From contig LADZ01000012.1 in NCBI GenBank assembly GCA_000961845.1, positions 1 through 64,000 on the forward strand: a DNA stretch of 64,000 bases, read 5' to 3'. Position numbers and translations under genes: made by a program. The notes below the pieces were generated by a model. The model was not told the origin of the DNA. It saw only the letters and a program-made list of their open reading frames with translations, and did no database searches. This DNA is from Flavobacteriales bacterium BRH_c54. Lineage in GTDB: Bacteria > Bacteroidota > Bacteroidia > Flavobacteriales_E > Vicingaceae. The stretch's first letter is position 1. Each line of letters opens with the position of its first letter. Positions 50,564-59,271 of the stretch are shown here, piece by piece.

Positions 50564-51789
50564 CCTTTTAATACTTCTATCATAGCTTTGGCTTTAAGTA
50601 AACATTCTTCGTATTCTTTTTCAGGAATTGATAAAGCAGTTATTGCTCCCCCAACCATAAAGGATAAATATTTTCGGCTATCATTATAAGTGATGCTACG
50701 AATTACCACATTAAAGTCAATATTTTTTTCGGGAGTGATGTAGCCTACCGTTCCAGAGTAGATACCTCTTTTGGTGGTTTCATATTTTTCTATCAGCTGC
50801 ATGGCACTAATTTTTGGAGCTCCTGTCATAGAACCCATCGGAAAAAGTGCTTGTATGATTTCTTTAAAAGAAGTGTTTTCTTCTACTATTGCTCTAACGG
50901 TAGAAATCATTTGGTGTACCTGCGGAAAGGTATAGATACCACAAAGTTCATCTACTTTTACGGAATTTTTTTGCGCAATTTTAGATAAATCATTACGTAC
51001 CAAATCTACTATCATTATGTTTTCGCTACGTTCTTTTTGGTCGTTAAAAAGGGCTTTTTTTAGCTGCTCATCTTCTTGCTGGTCTTTACCTCTTTTTATG
51101 GTGCCTTTTATAGGTTGAGAAATGATGTCATTTTCTGTTTTTTGAATAAATCGTTCGGGAGAAGCACAAAGTAAATATTTGTCATCTTGTTTTACAAAAC
51201 AAGAGAAAGGCGTAGGTGACTTTTTATTTAATAAGAAATAATAGTCAATAGGGTTAATTTGTATGTCTTCAGCATAAAATTCCTGACAAAAATTTACTTC
51301 ATAAATATCGCCTAACTGAATGTGGTTTTTTAGTGCTGATACTTTATCTAAATAGTCTGCTTTAGTAATTCTGGATTTAACGGTAATGGGTTGTTTTGTT
51401 TCATCATTAGCTAATTTATAAGTTGAAATGTTGTTGAGTATTTCATTGATTTCATCACTAGAGTAATTTTCTTTATTATAATGTAGTTGACTATTATCTC
51501 CTTCTAATACAAATAATAATTGTGGAGTAAAAAAATGTTTCTCAGGAAACTGAATACCATCAGGGTGATTGGAGCTTAATTTTTCAATCTGATTTTTATA
51601 ATCGTAGCTGATAAAGCCAAATTGCCAACTGTTTTCGTCACACTCGTTGTTATCGGAAATAGCAATAAAACTTTTGGTTGAGGGATGATTGCTGTTAAGA
51701 AAAACAACATTTTTTACATCGCTAAAATAGTGCAATAGTTGTTGCTGAAAAATAATTGTATTGGGTATTTTAATGTCTAAACAGTTCAC
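50560..51789 (-). CDS. pabB: Anthranilate/aminodeoxychorismate synthase component I family
   Basis: A chorismate-utilising enzyme of 409 residues. The chorismate-binding half has LGDIYEVNFCQEF, SPTPFSCFVKQDD, SQPIKGTIKRG, IMIVDLVRNDLSKIA and GSMTGAPKISAMQLIEKYE. The N-terminal part is short and weakly conserved. Length and the missing full N-terminal Trp-binding domain fit PabB (p-aminobenzoate for folate) rather than TrpE. The glutamine amidotransferase PabA is not in the window. The toxin gene ends 4 bp upstream of its start, so read-through from there is possible. Confidence 0.85.
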   Translation of the reverse strand: MNCLDIKIPNTIIFQQQLLHYFSDVKNVVFLNSNHPSTKSFIAISDNNECDENSWQFGFISYDYKNQIEKLSSNHPDGIQFPEKHFFTPQLLFVLEGDNSQLHYNKENYSSDEINEILNNISTYKLANDETKQPITVKSRITKADYLDKVSALKNHIQLGDIYEVNFCQEFYAEDIQINPIDYYFLLNKKSPTPFSCFVKQDDKYLLCASPERFIQKTENDIISQPIKGTIKRGKDQQEDEQLKKALFNDQKERSENIMIVDLVRNDLSKIAQKNSVKVDELCGIYTFPQVHQMISTVRAIVEENTSFKEIIQALFPMGSMTGAPKISAMQLIEKYETTKRGIYSGTVGYITPEKNIDFNVVIRSITYNDSRKYLSFMVGGAITALSIPEKEYEECLLKAKAMIEVLKG

Positions 51790-51793
51790 TTAC

Positions 51794-52060
51794 TTACGGA
51801 AACAAGTTGTAAATGTCATTTCTTTTAACAAATCTTGCTAAGATTACAGTACTATCTTCATAATAAAAGCCTAAACGGTAATCGCCTATTCTAATTCGGT
51901 AAGCTGTGGGGTGACCTTTCATTTTTTTAAGATTTTTAATGTCTTCTATTTTTTTAACCTCGCTAATATTGTTAATTACAGCAATAATTTTATCAATAAG
52001 CTTTTGGTCTTTGATTTTCTTTACATCTTTAGTAATAGCTTTAGAATAAATTATTTTCAT
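51794..52060 (-). CDS. RelE/ParE-family toxin
   Basis: An 88-residue RelE/ParE superfamily member. It begins MKIIYSKAITKDVKKIKDQK. The C-terminal core is AYRIRIGDYRLGFYYED and ILARFVKRNDIYN, the conserved fold edge of these ribosome-dependent mRNA endonucleases (or gyrase inhibitors). It sits 18 bp after the antitoxin and is co-transcribed. The target cannot be decided from sequence alone. Basic residues are retained, so it looks functional. Confidence 0.85.
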   Translation of the reverse strand: MKIIYSKAITKDVKKIKDQKLIDKIIAVINNISEVKKIEDIKNLKKMKGHPTAYRIRIGDYRLGFYYEDSTVILARFVKRNDIYNLFP

Positions 52061-52078
52061 TTGACTTTAAGTATAAGT

Positions 52079-52333
52079 TTACTTTTCATTCAACGCTTTA
52101 AAAAACTCGTCTTTACTCACAGTATCGTCAACATCTACTTGTTGCATTAACATTAGCAAGCCTAAATCTTCTTTTTCTTCTATACTGAGATTTTTATAAC
52201 GTTGTTTTTCTTTTTGTTGAACAAACCAACTTACTGCCTGTTCCATTAAGCCTTTAACACTCATGTCTTCTAGTGCCGCAATAATTTTAAGCTTAGTTAA
52301 AGTGGTTTCGTCTATGTCGATGTTTTTTCTCAT
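52079..52333 (-). CDS. Ribbon-helix-helix-like antitoxin
   Basis: An 84-residue protein. The N-terminal stretch MRKNIDIDETTLTKLKIIAA followed by LEDMSVKGLMEQAV looks like a beta-strand and two helices (RHH, DNA-binding). The acidic C-terminal part (SIEEKEDLGLLMLMQQ and following) would wrap the toxin. It precedes the RelE/ParE toxin, the usual antitoxin-first order. A 24-bp perfect palindrome sits in its promoter, as expected for autorepression. Confidence 0.82.
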   Translation of the reverse strand: MRKNIDIDETTLTKLKIIAALEDMSVKGLMEQAVSWFVQQKEKQRYKNLSIEEKEDLGLLMLMQQVDVDDTVSKDEFFKALNEK

Positions 52334-52352
52334 AAATTATGAATTTAATACA

Positions 52353-52383
52353 CAAATATACATAATATATATTATGTATACAA
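52353..52383 (-). promoter_or_regulatory. Toxin-antitoxin promoter with 24-bp palindromic operator
   Basis: On the minus strand TTG (52383-52381), 20 bp, and TATATTTG (52360-52353) form a consensus promoter. 52357-52380 is a perfect 24-bp palindrome (half-site tatacataatat), so the operator fills the spacer between the elements and overlaps the -7 box. The start codon is 20 bp downstream. Confidence 0.7.
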
Positions 52384-52440
52384 TATATACTTTGCATTTT
52401 TTTAAGATTGGTATTAGCTAAATTTAAAGTGAATGGTTAT

Positions 52441-53343
52441 TCATTTTCTTTTCAATTGCTCGTCAATTATTGCCAACCCTTCTTCAAAAGAGCAAGGGTT
52501 ATAACCTAGTTCATTAATGGCTTTATCTAAAATAAACCCTGTTTTTGGAGGTCTTTTAGCAGCTTGATTTAAAGAACTTGATTTTATGGGTTGTACATTA
52601 CTTTTGTCGTAGCCATAGAAATTTGCTACACGATACACTAATTCAATGATGCTCATTAAGTCTTTACCTGAAAGATGAAAAACTCCCGTAGCTTGTTTTT
52701 CCGCGATGAGCCAACAACCCATTGCTAAATCTTCTGCTAATGTTGGCGAACGAAATTGGTCATCTACAATAGTAAGTGGATCACCTTTTTCTAGGGCTTG
52801 TTTTGCCCAAAGCACAATGTTAGAACGGCTCATGTTTTCTGCTACTCCATAAACAATTATAGTACGGACTATGCTCCATTTAGTGTTGGCTTGTTGTACT
52901 AATTTTTCGGCTGCCAGTTTAGATTTTCCGTAATAACTCAGTGGATTAGCTTGATCGGTTTCTTTGTAAGGGCCATTTTTTCCATCAAAAATAAAATCGG
53001 TTGATAAATGAATAAGATGTGCTTGATGTTTTTCAGCATATTTTATTAGATATTCCACCGCAGTAACATTCAATTCCCAACATTCTTTTTGTAGCGATTC
53101 GCAGCTATCCACATTGGTCATGGCAGCAGTATTGATTATGGTATCTGGTTTAAAAGTATTAAAAATAGCAGCTACTTCAAGTTCATTTGTAATATCTAAA
53201 CTTTGGTATTGATAACCGTTTGTATTGTTTATTCTGTTTGCTCCTTTAGAAGTTGCCAGCAGCGTAATTCCTTCTTTATTAGCTAATAAAGTAACTAATT
53301 TCTGTCCTAAAAGTCCGTTACTACCGGTTATTAAAATTTTCAT
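52441..53343 (-). CDS. rfbD: dTDP-4-dehydrorhamnose reductase-like SDR (RfbD/RmlD)
   Basis: A 300-residue protein. The NAD(P) site is ITGSNGLLGQKLVTLL (residues 4-19). Further RmlD blocks are KPDTIINTAAMTNVDSCE, YLIKYAEKHQAHLIHLSTDFIFDG, and YYGKSKLAAEKLV with Tyr and Lys. DDQFRSPTLAEDLA follows. RmlD makes dTDP-L-rhamnose from the 4-keto sugar. RmlA, B and C are not in the window and the gene is alone here, so the reaction is a family prediction; other SDR reductases of this group also exist in Bacteroidota. Confidence 0.82.
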   Translation of the reverse strand: MKILITGSNGLLGQKLVTLLANKEGITLLATSKGANRINNTNGYQYQSLDITNELEVAAIFNTFKPDTIINTAAMTNVDSCESLQKECWELNVTAVEYLIKYAEKHQAHLIHLSTDFIFDGKNGPYKETDQANPLSYYGKSKLAAEKLVQQANTKWSIVRTIIVYGVAENMSRSNIVLWAKQALEKGDPLTIVDDQFRSPTLAEDLAMGCWLIAEKQATGVFHLSGKDLMSIIELVYRVANFYGYDKSNVQPIKSSSLNQAAKRPPKTGFILDKAINELGYNPCSFEEGLAIIDEQLKRK

Positions 53344-53371
53344 ATGTAGATATTTATTGTTTTTTATATGT

Positions 53372-53440
53372 CATATGGAATAGCCTTATCTTAATTGGTG
53401 TTTGTTTGTAACAAACAAGTTGTTAGTGGCTATTTCATAT
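53372..53440. repeat. Structured palindromic spacer
   Basis: The arm atatggaatagcc (53373-53385) pairs with ggctatttcatat (53428-53440) with one G-T pair. Inside it lies a second perfect hairpin (ttgtttg/caaacaa around 53401-53417). It fills the gap between the HHH gene and rfbD, both on the minus strand. It could be a terminator-like or extragenic repeat element. Confidence 0.45.
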
Positions 53441-53447
53441 AAGTTTT

Positions 53448-55577
53448 TTAAAAAGTAAATCTCAATTGAATTTTCACGTCCGAACGATGATTTCCTTGAA
53501 TTTCTTCTAGTCCGCTACCAATGGCATCAACATTTTCGAAATAAGTAAGAGCATACCTCAACCACAAATCTATCCCTTTTCTAAATTGATACCTTGTAGT
53601 AAGATACGTTCTAACCCCTCTATTATAATATGCCGGAATAGAAAAAGAATACAATACATCGTTTTCATAAGCATAAATTCTACTGTTATAAGAGTCGGTA
53701 TCAAAAAGTCCGTATCGGAATGAGAATGAAAGTGGACTGCTTTTGGCTTTGTAAATGATATCCTGATAAACCAAATAACCAGTTTCAAATGGGGATTCTT
53801 GTAAATCGTAATTAATTAATTCTACTCTTCCTTTAAGCCTGATAGATTCAGTAATTTGATAGGAGTAATTGAAACGATAATTGGTTTGTGTTTCATCTAC
53901 TAAATAATCTATATCATCTAAATCTACCTGAGTGCTTTTATCTCTCAAACGTTGTCTTATTCTTACATACATTTCCATTTTTCGTGATGGCCGGTAATTC
54001 AGTTGCGTAATGTATTGATGTCCTTTAGAAGGAGCGTCAATTCCGAAACGCAGCCATCCAAAACTAAACTGATCGTAATAGGCTGTTAGCGAAAAGTTTT
54101 TCCCCATTTTGGCGATAATACCAGTGTATAATCCTTTTTCGTTTTCATTTACAGAGTTCTCTCCAATGGCAGCACTGGAAATAGGCTGAAAATCTCTATC
54201 AAAATCTCTGTATAAAACAGCTAAAGAAAGTTTCGGGTCGAGCATTACAATTGCACCTGATGTAATCGCTTTTCCAGCATCAATGCTTTGACTTATTTCT
54301 CCAAAGAAGTTAAAATTTTTATAAATCCAATTGTAATCTAAGCCCATTTTGGCTTGTTCGCTTTCTTGGTTTCTAAATTGACTATAAGGCTGTAAAGTTC
54401 TTTCAAATTTTGCATCTATTTTGCTGAAAATCCCTGTAGCTCCAATATTTAAGCTTCTAGTTTTATAAGCAATGTGTCCGCCTATTTGTTGTTGTGTAAT
54501 GGCATCTTGATCCTCTAGTTCGTTCAGAGTTCTATGAAAGCCTGTTTGTTGTAGTGAGGAAATAGATAAGCCTTCCTGATTGATGGCTTCAATTTCTTCT
54601 TGTGCTAACCCTGAAGTATCTTGAATAATTACGTTTCCATCTACTTTTTTGTAAGAATAAAACCCTGTTATTTCAAACTTTCCGAGTTCATAGGTTAATC
54701 CTCCGCCTCTTAAAAATAAAGTTTCATCAACGGAAGCGTAAGGTTTAAGTCCAATAGCATTTCTCTTAATCATTAAAATGTCAGCACCTTTGCCAAAAGC
54801 TCTTCCCGACCAAAAGGTTAATCCTTGTCCGAATTGTGCTTGGTAATCGCCCAAAGCAATTTGCTTAAATTTTCCTCTGTCTCTTAAGAATAAGTGTGCT
54901 GAATAAAAATCAAAACCATTTTTTTGTGTTCCTGTAAAAAATTCTTCACCGGGGTCTTTTTCAGCTGTAATTCCTATGCTAACATGGTTACCGTATTTAT
55001 AACGATAACGAGTAAAAATCCGCTCATTAGAACCTAAATAACGTGAGTTAGGGCTTGCTGCCAAAGCTGAATCGGTAGTTGTACTATAGCCTTTTTTCTC
55101 TTCCAACACTTTTTCAACTCTCACAAAATATTGGTTGGTACCGTTTTTCAGAAGTTCTTTAAAAGTAAGTTGAGCAGTATTGATATCAGCACTTACCTTT
55201 ACAAAGGGTAATATTAATTTAATGCTTTCTAAATCAAAACCTTCAATAGTTTGTAACTCTTCTAAAGTCATTAATTTGCCATTTTTTTCTATGTGGACAA
55301 GCAGGTTATTAATTTGAATATCATTAAGTAAATTAAGAGAACTTAGCTCATCAAAATCAGCTCTGTTGAGGTTGAGCGGTTTATCGTAATAAAATGAAAG
55401 TTGATCAAAAATAGTGGTATAATCAGCATCGGGATTTTCATCAGTTTCTGACAAATACTCTACTCGTGTTTCTATAATTTGATTTTTTTCATCCTCACGA
55501 TTTTGTGCCAGCGTTTGGTTCAAGCAAAAAATAAGAAAAAACAAAAAGAATAGTATGTTTTTTAAGTTCTTCAACAT
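53448..55577 (-). CDS. Outer-membrane helix-hairpin-helix domain protein
   Basis: A 709-residue secreted protein. Signal peptide residues 1-24 (FCLNQTLAQ). Residues 67-127 look like two helix-hairpin-helix motifs (PLNLNRADFDELSSLNLLND and LMTLEELQTIEGFDLESIKL), the ComEA-type DNA-binding fold. Residues 150-709 are a long series of alternating aromatic strands (IGITAEKDPGEEF, FEITGFYSYKKVDG, MEMYVRIRQRLRD, KIQLRFTF), consistent with a large outer-membrane beta-barrel ending in Phe. Such proteins are widespread but uncharacterised in Bacteroidota. It starts 1 bp from the stop of the PorV-like gene, so the two are coupled. Confidence 0.75.
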   Translation of the reverse strand: MLKNLKNILFFLFFLIFCLNQTLAQNREDEKNQIIETRVEYLSETDENPDADYTTIFDQLSFYYDKPLNLNRADFDELSSLNLLNDIQINNLLVHIEKNGKLMTLEELQTIEGFDLESIKLILPFVKVSADINTAQLTFKELLKNGTNQYFVRVEKVLEEKKGYSTTTDSALAASPNSRYLGSNERIFTRYRYKYGNHVSIGITAEKDPGEEFFTGTQKNGFDFYSAHLFLRDRGKFKQIALGDYQAQFGQGLTFWSGRAFGKGADILMIKRNAIGLKPYASVDETLFLRGGGLTYELGKFEITGFYSYKKVDGNVIIQDTSGLAQEEIEAINQEGLSISSLQQTGFHRTLNELEDQDAITQQQIGGHIAYKTRSLNIGATGIFSKIDAKFERTLQPYSQFRNQESEQAKMGLDYNWIYKNFNFFGEISQSIDAGKAITSGAIVMLDPKLSLAVLYRDFDRDFQPISSAAIGENSVNENEKGLYTGIIAKMGKNFSLTAYYDQFSFGWLRFGIDAPSKGHQYITQLNYRPSRKMEMYVRIRQRLRDKSTQVDLDDIDYLVDETQTNYRFNYSYQITESIRLKGRVELINYDLQESPFETGYLVYQDIIYKAKSSPLSFSFRYGLFDTDSYNSRIYAYENDVLYSFSIPAYYNRGVRTYLTTRYQFRKGIDLWLRYALTYFENVDAIGSGLEEIQGNHRSDVKIQLRFTF

Positions 55578-56435
55578 TTAAAAATCTGTTTTTACTTTGT
55601 TAGAAGATTTCGAGTCAGATTTTTTGTATATCAGCGAAATTCCGGGAGTCATCCCCAATGTTTGGTGGAAAGAGGAAGAAGCTTCCAGAATAAAGTTTTT
55701 CATAATTAAACCAAAACCAAAAGCACTAGAAGTTGGGTTGTTAGAAATACCACCTCTTATATATAGAATATCTATTATACGGTATTCAATTCCGAATTTC
55801 ACAACAGGATCAAAATCAATGTCTTTTTCTGTTTCTAAAGCAAAAATCAATTTATCAGAAAAACGATAATCTAAACCTAACTTCATTACTGTGGGAATAC
55901 GTTCGTTGTCGTATTCGGCTAATTTGCTTCTGGTAGGATTGTAAATGTGAGCTCCTAATGTAATCTCGTTACTTAATTTCCCAATAAGTCCAACTGCTCC
56001 GGTAACACTATTTTTACTACCAAACTCTTGTGTTAAGCTGGTTCTTAAATAGTTCATTTGCACACCAACGGCAAATTTTTGGCTAAAGCGTAACCCATAC
56101 GATAAACCTGCTCGGGTTTCCATAAATTCGGTAAAGCCAAAAGAAGCTACACTTACTCCAAAAGCTCCTGTTTTGGTAGGCAAAACAAAAGCTCCAGCTT
56201 TGTAACTGGTTTCTTTTAGTAAAAATCTGTTTTCGTAATACAATCCGGCACTTAAATCTTCAACAAAACCTAATCCTGCTTGGTTGTTGTTGGTTGACCA
56301 CAAATCGGAAAGTGTAGTGGTAATTCCGCCCATAGCTGTAGAACGTGCTCCAATAGGGTCGTTTATTACTTGAGCAGTAGCATTGTTAATACTTGCAAAG
56401 CATAAAAGTGCGGTTATCAGTAAAAATTTATTCAT
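55578..56435 (-). CDS. PorV/PorQ-like outer-membrane beta-barrel protein
   Basis: Start ATG 56435 (MNKFLLITALLCFASINNAT) gives a clear signal peptide and 285 residues; an earlier in-frame start would overlap the PLDc_N gene and is rejected. After the signal comes VINDPIGARSTAMGGITTTL, typical of the PorV/PorQ/UPF0164 family (ARSxAMGG motif), then alternating strands and the end YKKSDSKSSN. PorV and PorQ serve the T9SS attachment machinery, but the family has other members, and this one's partner is unknown. It lies between the PLDc_N gene and the HHH barrel as one operon. Confidence 0.78.
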   Translation of the reverse strand: MNKFLLITALLCFASINNATAQVINDPIGARSTAMGGITTTLSDLWSTNNNQAGLGFVEDLSAGLYYENRFLLKETSYKAGAFVLPTKTGAFGVSVASFGFTEFMETRAGLSYGLRFSQKFAVGVQMNYLRTSLTQEFGSKNSVTGAVGLIGKLSNEITLGAHIYNPTRSKLAEYDNERIPTVMKLGLDYRFSDKLIFALETEKDIDFDPVVKFGIEYRIIDILYIRGGISNNPTSSAFGFGLIMKNFILEASSSFHQTLGMTPGISLIYKKSDSKSSNKVKTDF

Positions 56436-56643
56436 TAGCAGCTTTTTCTTTTTTCTTACTAAGAATGTAAATAATAGGTAAAATGCCAACGGTATTAAAA
56501 ATGGCGATACAAACAAACCACACTAAATCGTTGTTTCTGGCAGATTTCCATAAGCCTATTAATTTCCAAATGGCATCCCAAATGGCAACAATAACAATTA
56601 ATGTAATGATTAAAGGATTGGTAAGTAGTTCAAGGTTTTCCAT
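56428..56643 (-). CDS. PLDc_N-type small membrane protein
   Basis: A 71-residue protein with two membrane segments (about 11-29 and 41-61). IWDAIWKLIGLWKSARN and FNTVGILPIIYIL match the phospholipase-D N-terminal (PLDc_N) family of small inner-membrane proteins. It ends with a KKKEKAA tail. The 3' end overlaps the PorV-like start by 8 bp. It is first in the operon that includes that gene and the HHH barrel, but may be driven from paaY, which ends 11 bp upstream. Confidence 0.8.
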   Translation of the reverse strand: MENLELLTNPLIITLIVIVAIWDAIWKLIGLWKSARNNDLVWFVCIAIFNTVGILPIIYILSKKKEKAANE

Positions 56644-56654
56644 AGTTGTAGTTA

Positions 56655-57257
56655 TTAAGGGTTAGTTTTAATTTTATTCCAGGTTTCGTACATTTTTTCT
56701 TGTTGAGGTCGGTTAGCTTCTTCTTCGGTAAGCGGTTCGCAAGGTTTTAAAGTAGCATACGCTTCTTTCGGTAATGCTTGATAAAGTTGAGTTCCTTTGG
56801 TTTTCCAAGCCATCATTTCATCACTTACTTTTTTAATGATTTTAGCGGGGTTTCCTACCACTAAACTTCTTCTTTCAATTTCCATTTTGGCGGGAACAAA
56901 ACACAATGCACCAATAATGCATTCATCTTCAATCATTACATCATCCATTACTACGCTGTTCATGCCTACCAAGCAATTTTTGCCTATGGTTGCTCCGTGG
57001 ATAATGGCTCCATGACCGATATGAGCTCCTTCATGAAGCGTAACGGTTGTTCCCGGAAACATGTGTATAGTGCAGTTTTCTTGCACATTACAACCATCTT
57101 TAATGATTATTTTTCCCCAATCGCCACGAATGGCAGCTCCCGGACCAACATATACATCTGCTCCGATAATTACATTGCCTGTTACTGCTGCCTGAGGATG
57201 CACAAAAGCCGTTGGATGAATCACAGGCTTAAAACCATTAAACTCGTAAATAGCCAT
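56655..57257 (-). CDS. paaY: PaaY-type hexapeptide-repeat protein (gamma-carbonic-anhydrase fold)
   Basis: A 200-residue left-handed beta-helix. IYEFNGFKPVIHPTAFVHP, VYVGPGAAIRGDWGKIIIK, NVQENCTIH, EGAHIGHGAIIHGATIG and CLVGMNSVVMDD align by eye with E. coli PaaY, including its C-terminal tail (KTKGTQLYQALPKE). The metal histidines are in GHIGHGAIIHG-type positions (HIGHG, IIHG). PaaY has been described as a thioesterase-like or gamma-CA-fold member of the phenylacetate set. It is 49 kb from paaGHI in this window, heading the run that continues into the PLDc_N and PorV-like genes. Confidence 0.88.
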   Translation of the reverse strand: MAIYEFNGFKPVIHPTAFVHPQAAVTGNVIIGADVYVGPGAAIRGDWGKIIIKDGCNVQENCTIHMFPGTTVTLHEGAHIGHGAIIHGATIGKNCLVGMNSVVMDDVMIEDECIIGALCFVPAKMEIERRSLVVGNPAKIIKKVSDEMMAWKTKGTQLYQALPKEAYATLKPCEPLTEEEANRPQQEKMYETWNKIKTNP

Positions 57258-57395
57258 TTATCGTTTTTTTATAACTGTAAATGTAAATAAAAGGAATCTT
57301 TTATGGAAGAAGCAAGGTTATTTTTTTGTTATGGATGTTTTTTTGGAAAACAACAACTAATACCACTCACTTGGTACAGCCGAGCAAGTGTACAG

Positions 57396-57419
57396 AAATT
57401 TAACCACATAGATACGTAG
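57396..57419. repeat. Second copy of the ACCACATAG dispersed element
   Basis: aaatttaaccacatagatac (57396-57415), followed by gtag, matches the left arm at 3281-3303 (aattaaaccacatagacaca) apart from three or four bases. Its right arm is decayed: downstream only a weak ctatgaattttt sequence at about 57493 remains. The rest of this 234-bp gap (57258-57491) contains a small hairpin gtttcca/tggaaac at 57462-57480 and a cacttg/caagtg pair at 57369-57390, and no gene. Confidence 0.45.
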
Positions 57420-57491
57420 TGTTAAACACCAAAATAGATTAATCATAGTTTCATATAGCTTGTTTCCATTTTATGGAAACACTTTGTGTTG

Positions 57492-58568
57492 CTATGAATT
57501 TTTATTTTCATCTTTTTTGCTAACATCCTTAAGCAAATCGTATTTTTTTTGTTTGCTTTTCCATCTGTCTAGCGCATATTTTTGCATGTCGTCAACCCTG
57601 TCTTTTTCGTCAATAATTTCAAAACCTAATAATGATTCTATAATATCTTCAAGGGTAGTTATGCCGTCCATTCCGCCATAATTATCAATAACTAATGAGA
57701 TGTGTTCACGTTTGGCTAACATTTCATCCCAAGCCTTAAATAGGGTGGTAGATTTGGGAAATGTTATTATTTCTCTTTTAATGTCTTTCAATTTTAAGTC
57801 AAACTGGTCTTCAGCTAATTTTTCAAATACTACTGTTCTTAACACATAACCACTTATATTATCTTTATTAGTTTGATATATTGGGATTCTTGAAAAATGT
57901 AAAAACTCCTTGTTTTTTAAGAATTCTTGTAGCGTCATTTCTTCGTTGGCAATAACTACTACCACTCTTGGAGTCATGATTTCAGAGACTTTTATGCTTT
58001 TTAGTTTAATTAAGTTCTGAATGATTTTATTTTCTTTATCTGCAAAAATGCCTTCTTGAGTTCCTATGCTTGCCAATGCTGAAATTTCTTCTCTACTTGT
58101 AGTTAATTCTACTTTACTTCGCGCTAATACCCTTGTAAGTAAAGAAGATATGATAACAAGCGGATAAGTTAGAATGATAGAAGCATTAATTAGTTTTGAA
58201 ACAACTCCTACAAGCTCTTTGCTGTAATTAGCTCCTAATGTTTTAGGAATAATTTCGGTAAAAACTAAAATTAAAATGGTTAATACCGCTGAAACAATTC
58301 CAAAATAAGCATCTCCAAAAACAATCGTAGCTTGTGCTCCCACACCCGCAGCTCCTACAGTATGGGCAACAGTATTAAGAGAAAGTATGGCAGAGAGTGG
58401 TTTGTCAATGTCTTCTTTTAATTTAATCATGCTCTCGGCACTTCTATCTCCATTTTCAAGTTTTGATTTTAAGTAAGATATGGGAACAGATAATAATACT
58501 GCTTCCATTATGGAACACAAAAAGGAAATAAAGAGTGCTATGAATAGATAAATGAATAAAAGCGTCAT
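57492..58568 (-). CDS. CNNM/DUF21 hemolysin-family protein, lacking CorC_HlyC domain
   Basis: A 358-residue membrane protein. Four hydrophobic segments in the first ~150 residues form the DUF21/CNNM transmembrane domain. A CBS pair follows (SIKVSEIMTPRVVVV, DNISGYVLRTVVFEKL and YGGMDGITTLEDIIESLLG). Full-length CorC/HlyC proteins are about 420 residues and end with a CorC_HlyC domain; this one stops right after the CBS pair with a lysine-rich tail (KKYDLLKDVSKKDENKNS). Likely a divalent-cation (Mg/Co) transporter or sensor in the inner membrane. Confidence 0.85.
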   Translation of the reverse strand: MTLLFIYLFIALFISFLCSIMEAVLLSVPISYLKSKLENGDRSAESMIKLKEDIDKPLSAILSLNTVAHTVGAAGVGAQATIVFGDAYFGIVSAVLTILILVFTEIIPKTLGANYSKELVGVVSKLINASIILTYPLVIISSLLTRVLARSKVELTTSREEISALASIGTQEGIFADKENKIIQNLIKLKSIKVSEIMTPRVVVVIANEEMTLQEFLKNKEFLHFSRIPIYQTNKDNISGYVLRTVVFEKLAEDQFDLKLKDIKREIITFPKSTTLFKAWDEMLAKREHISLVIDNYGGMDGITTLEDIIESLLGFEIIDEKDRVDDMQKYALDRWKSKQKKYDLLKDVSKKDENKNS

Positions 58569-58605
58569 TTTTAAGATTGGGTTTTAGTTATTTTTAAATA
58601 CAGCT

Positions 58606-59187
58606 TTATTTCTTGCTAATTGCCTGCTGGAAACAACTTCGGCAAAGTGGTTCGTAAGTGTCGGTTTCTCCCAACTGAACCAACTTATCGCTAGCATTTA
58701 TTCTGTGAGAATGATTAGCTAATTCTCCGCAATGCATACAAATAGCATGTACTTTGGTAATGTATTCGGCACAAGCCATAATTTGAGGCATTGGCCCAAA
58801 GGGTTTTCCTTTAAAATCCATATCTAATCCGGCAACAATAACCCGAATACCACTATTGGCCAATTGGTTACAAACTGCTACCAAGCCATCATCAAAAAAC
58901 TGGGCTTCATCAATACCAACCACTTCCACATTATTGGCTAAAATAATAATATTGGAAGAAGAAGGAACAGGAGTAGAGTGAATTTCGTTGGCATCATGCG
59001 AAACCACTTTTTCTTCATCGTAGCGTGTATCTATTTCGGGTTTAAAAATCTCTACATTTTGCTTGGCAAACTTAGCACGCTTCATTCTACGGATAAGTTC
59101 CTCAGTTTTTCCTGAAAACATAGAACCACAGATAACTTCTATCCAGCCTTTCCTTTTTGATGAGTGTATGGTATTTTCTAAAAACAT
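58606..59187 (-). CDS. tdk: Thymidine kinase
   Basis: Phosphorylates thymidine in nucleotide salvage. 193 residues, type II TK. The P-loop [10 protein letters not shown] is at residues 21-30. [14 protein letters not shown] (catalytic Glu) and [14 protein letters not shown] follow. Zinc cysteines are CMHCGELA and CRSCF. The start at 59187 gives [19 protein letters not shown]. The gene is divergent from the coiled-coil gene, with a 9-bp inverted repeat (tactatttt/aaaatagta, 59221-59246) in the gap. Confidence 0.96.
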   Translation of the reverse strand: MFLENTIHSSKRKGWIEVICGSMFSGKTEELIRRMKRAKFAKQNVEIFKPEIDTRYDEEKVVSHDANEIHSTPVPSSSNIIILANNVEVVGIDEAQFFDDGLVAVCNQLANSGIRVIVAGLDMDFKGKPFGPMPQIMACAEYITKVHAICMHCGELANHSHRINASDKLVQLGETDTYEPLCRSCFQQAISKK

Positions 59188-59271
59188 ATATTTAATAAGT
59201 TGTAAAACTAATCGTTTTTTTACTATTTTTATAGTTCAAAATAGTAGATTAATAAATTTTTTTTGTTGTAT

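Noticed and set aside
57365-57395. Hairpin cacttg...caagtg and gtaca...tgtac as a mobile-element end
   Set aside because: Short arms, no target-site duplication or partner copy in the window; chance pairing is as likely.
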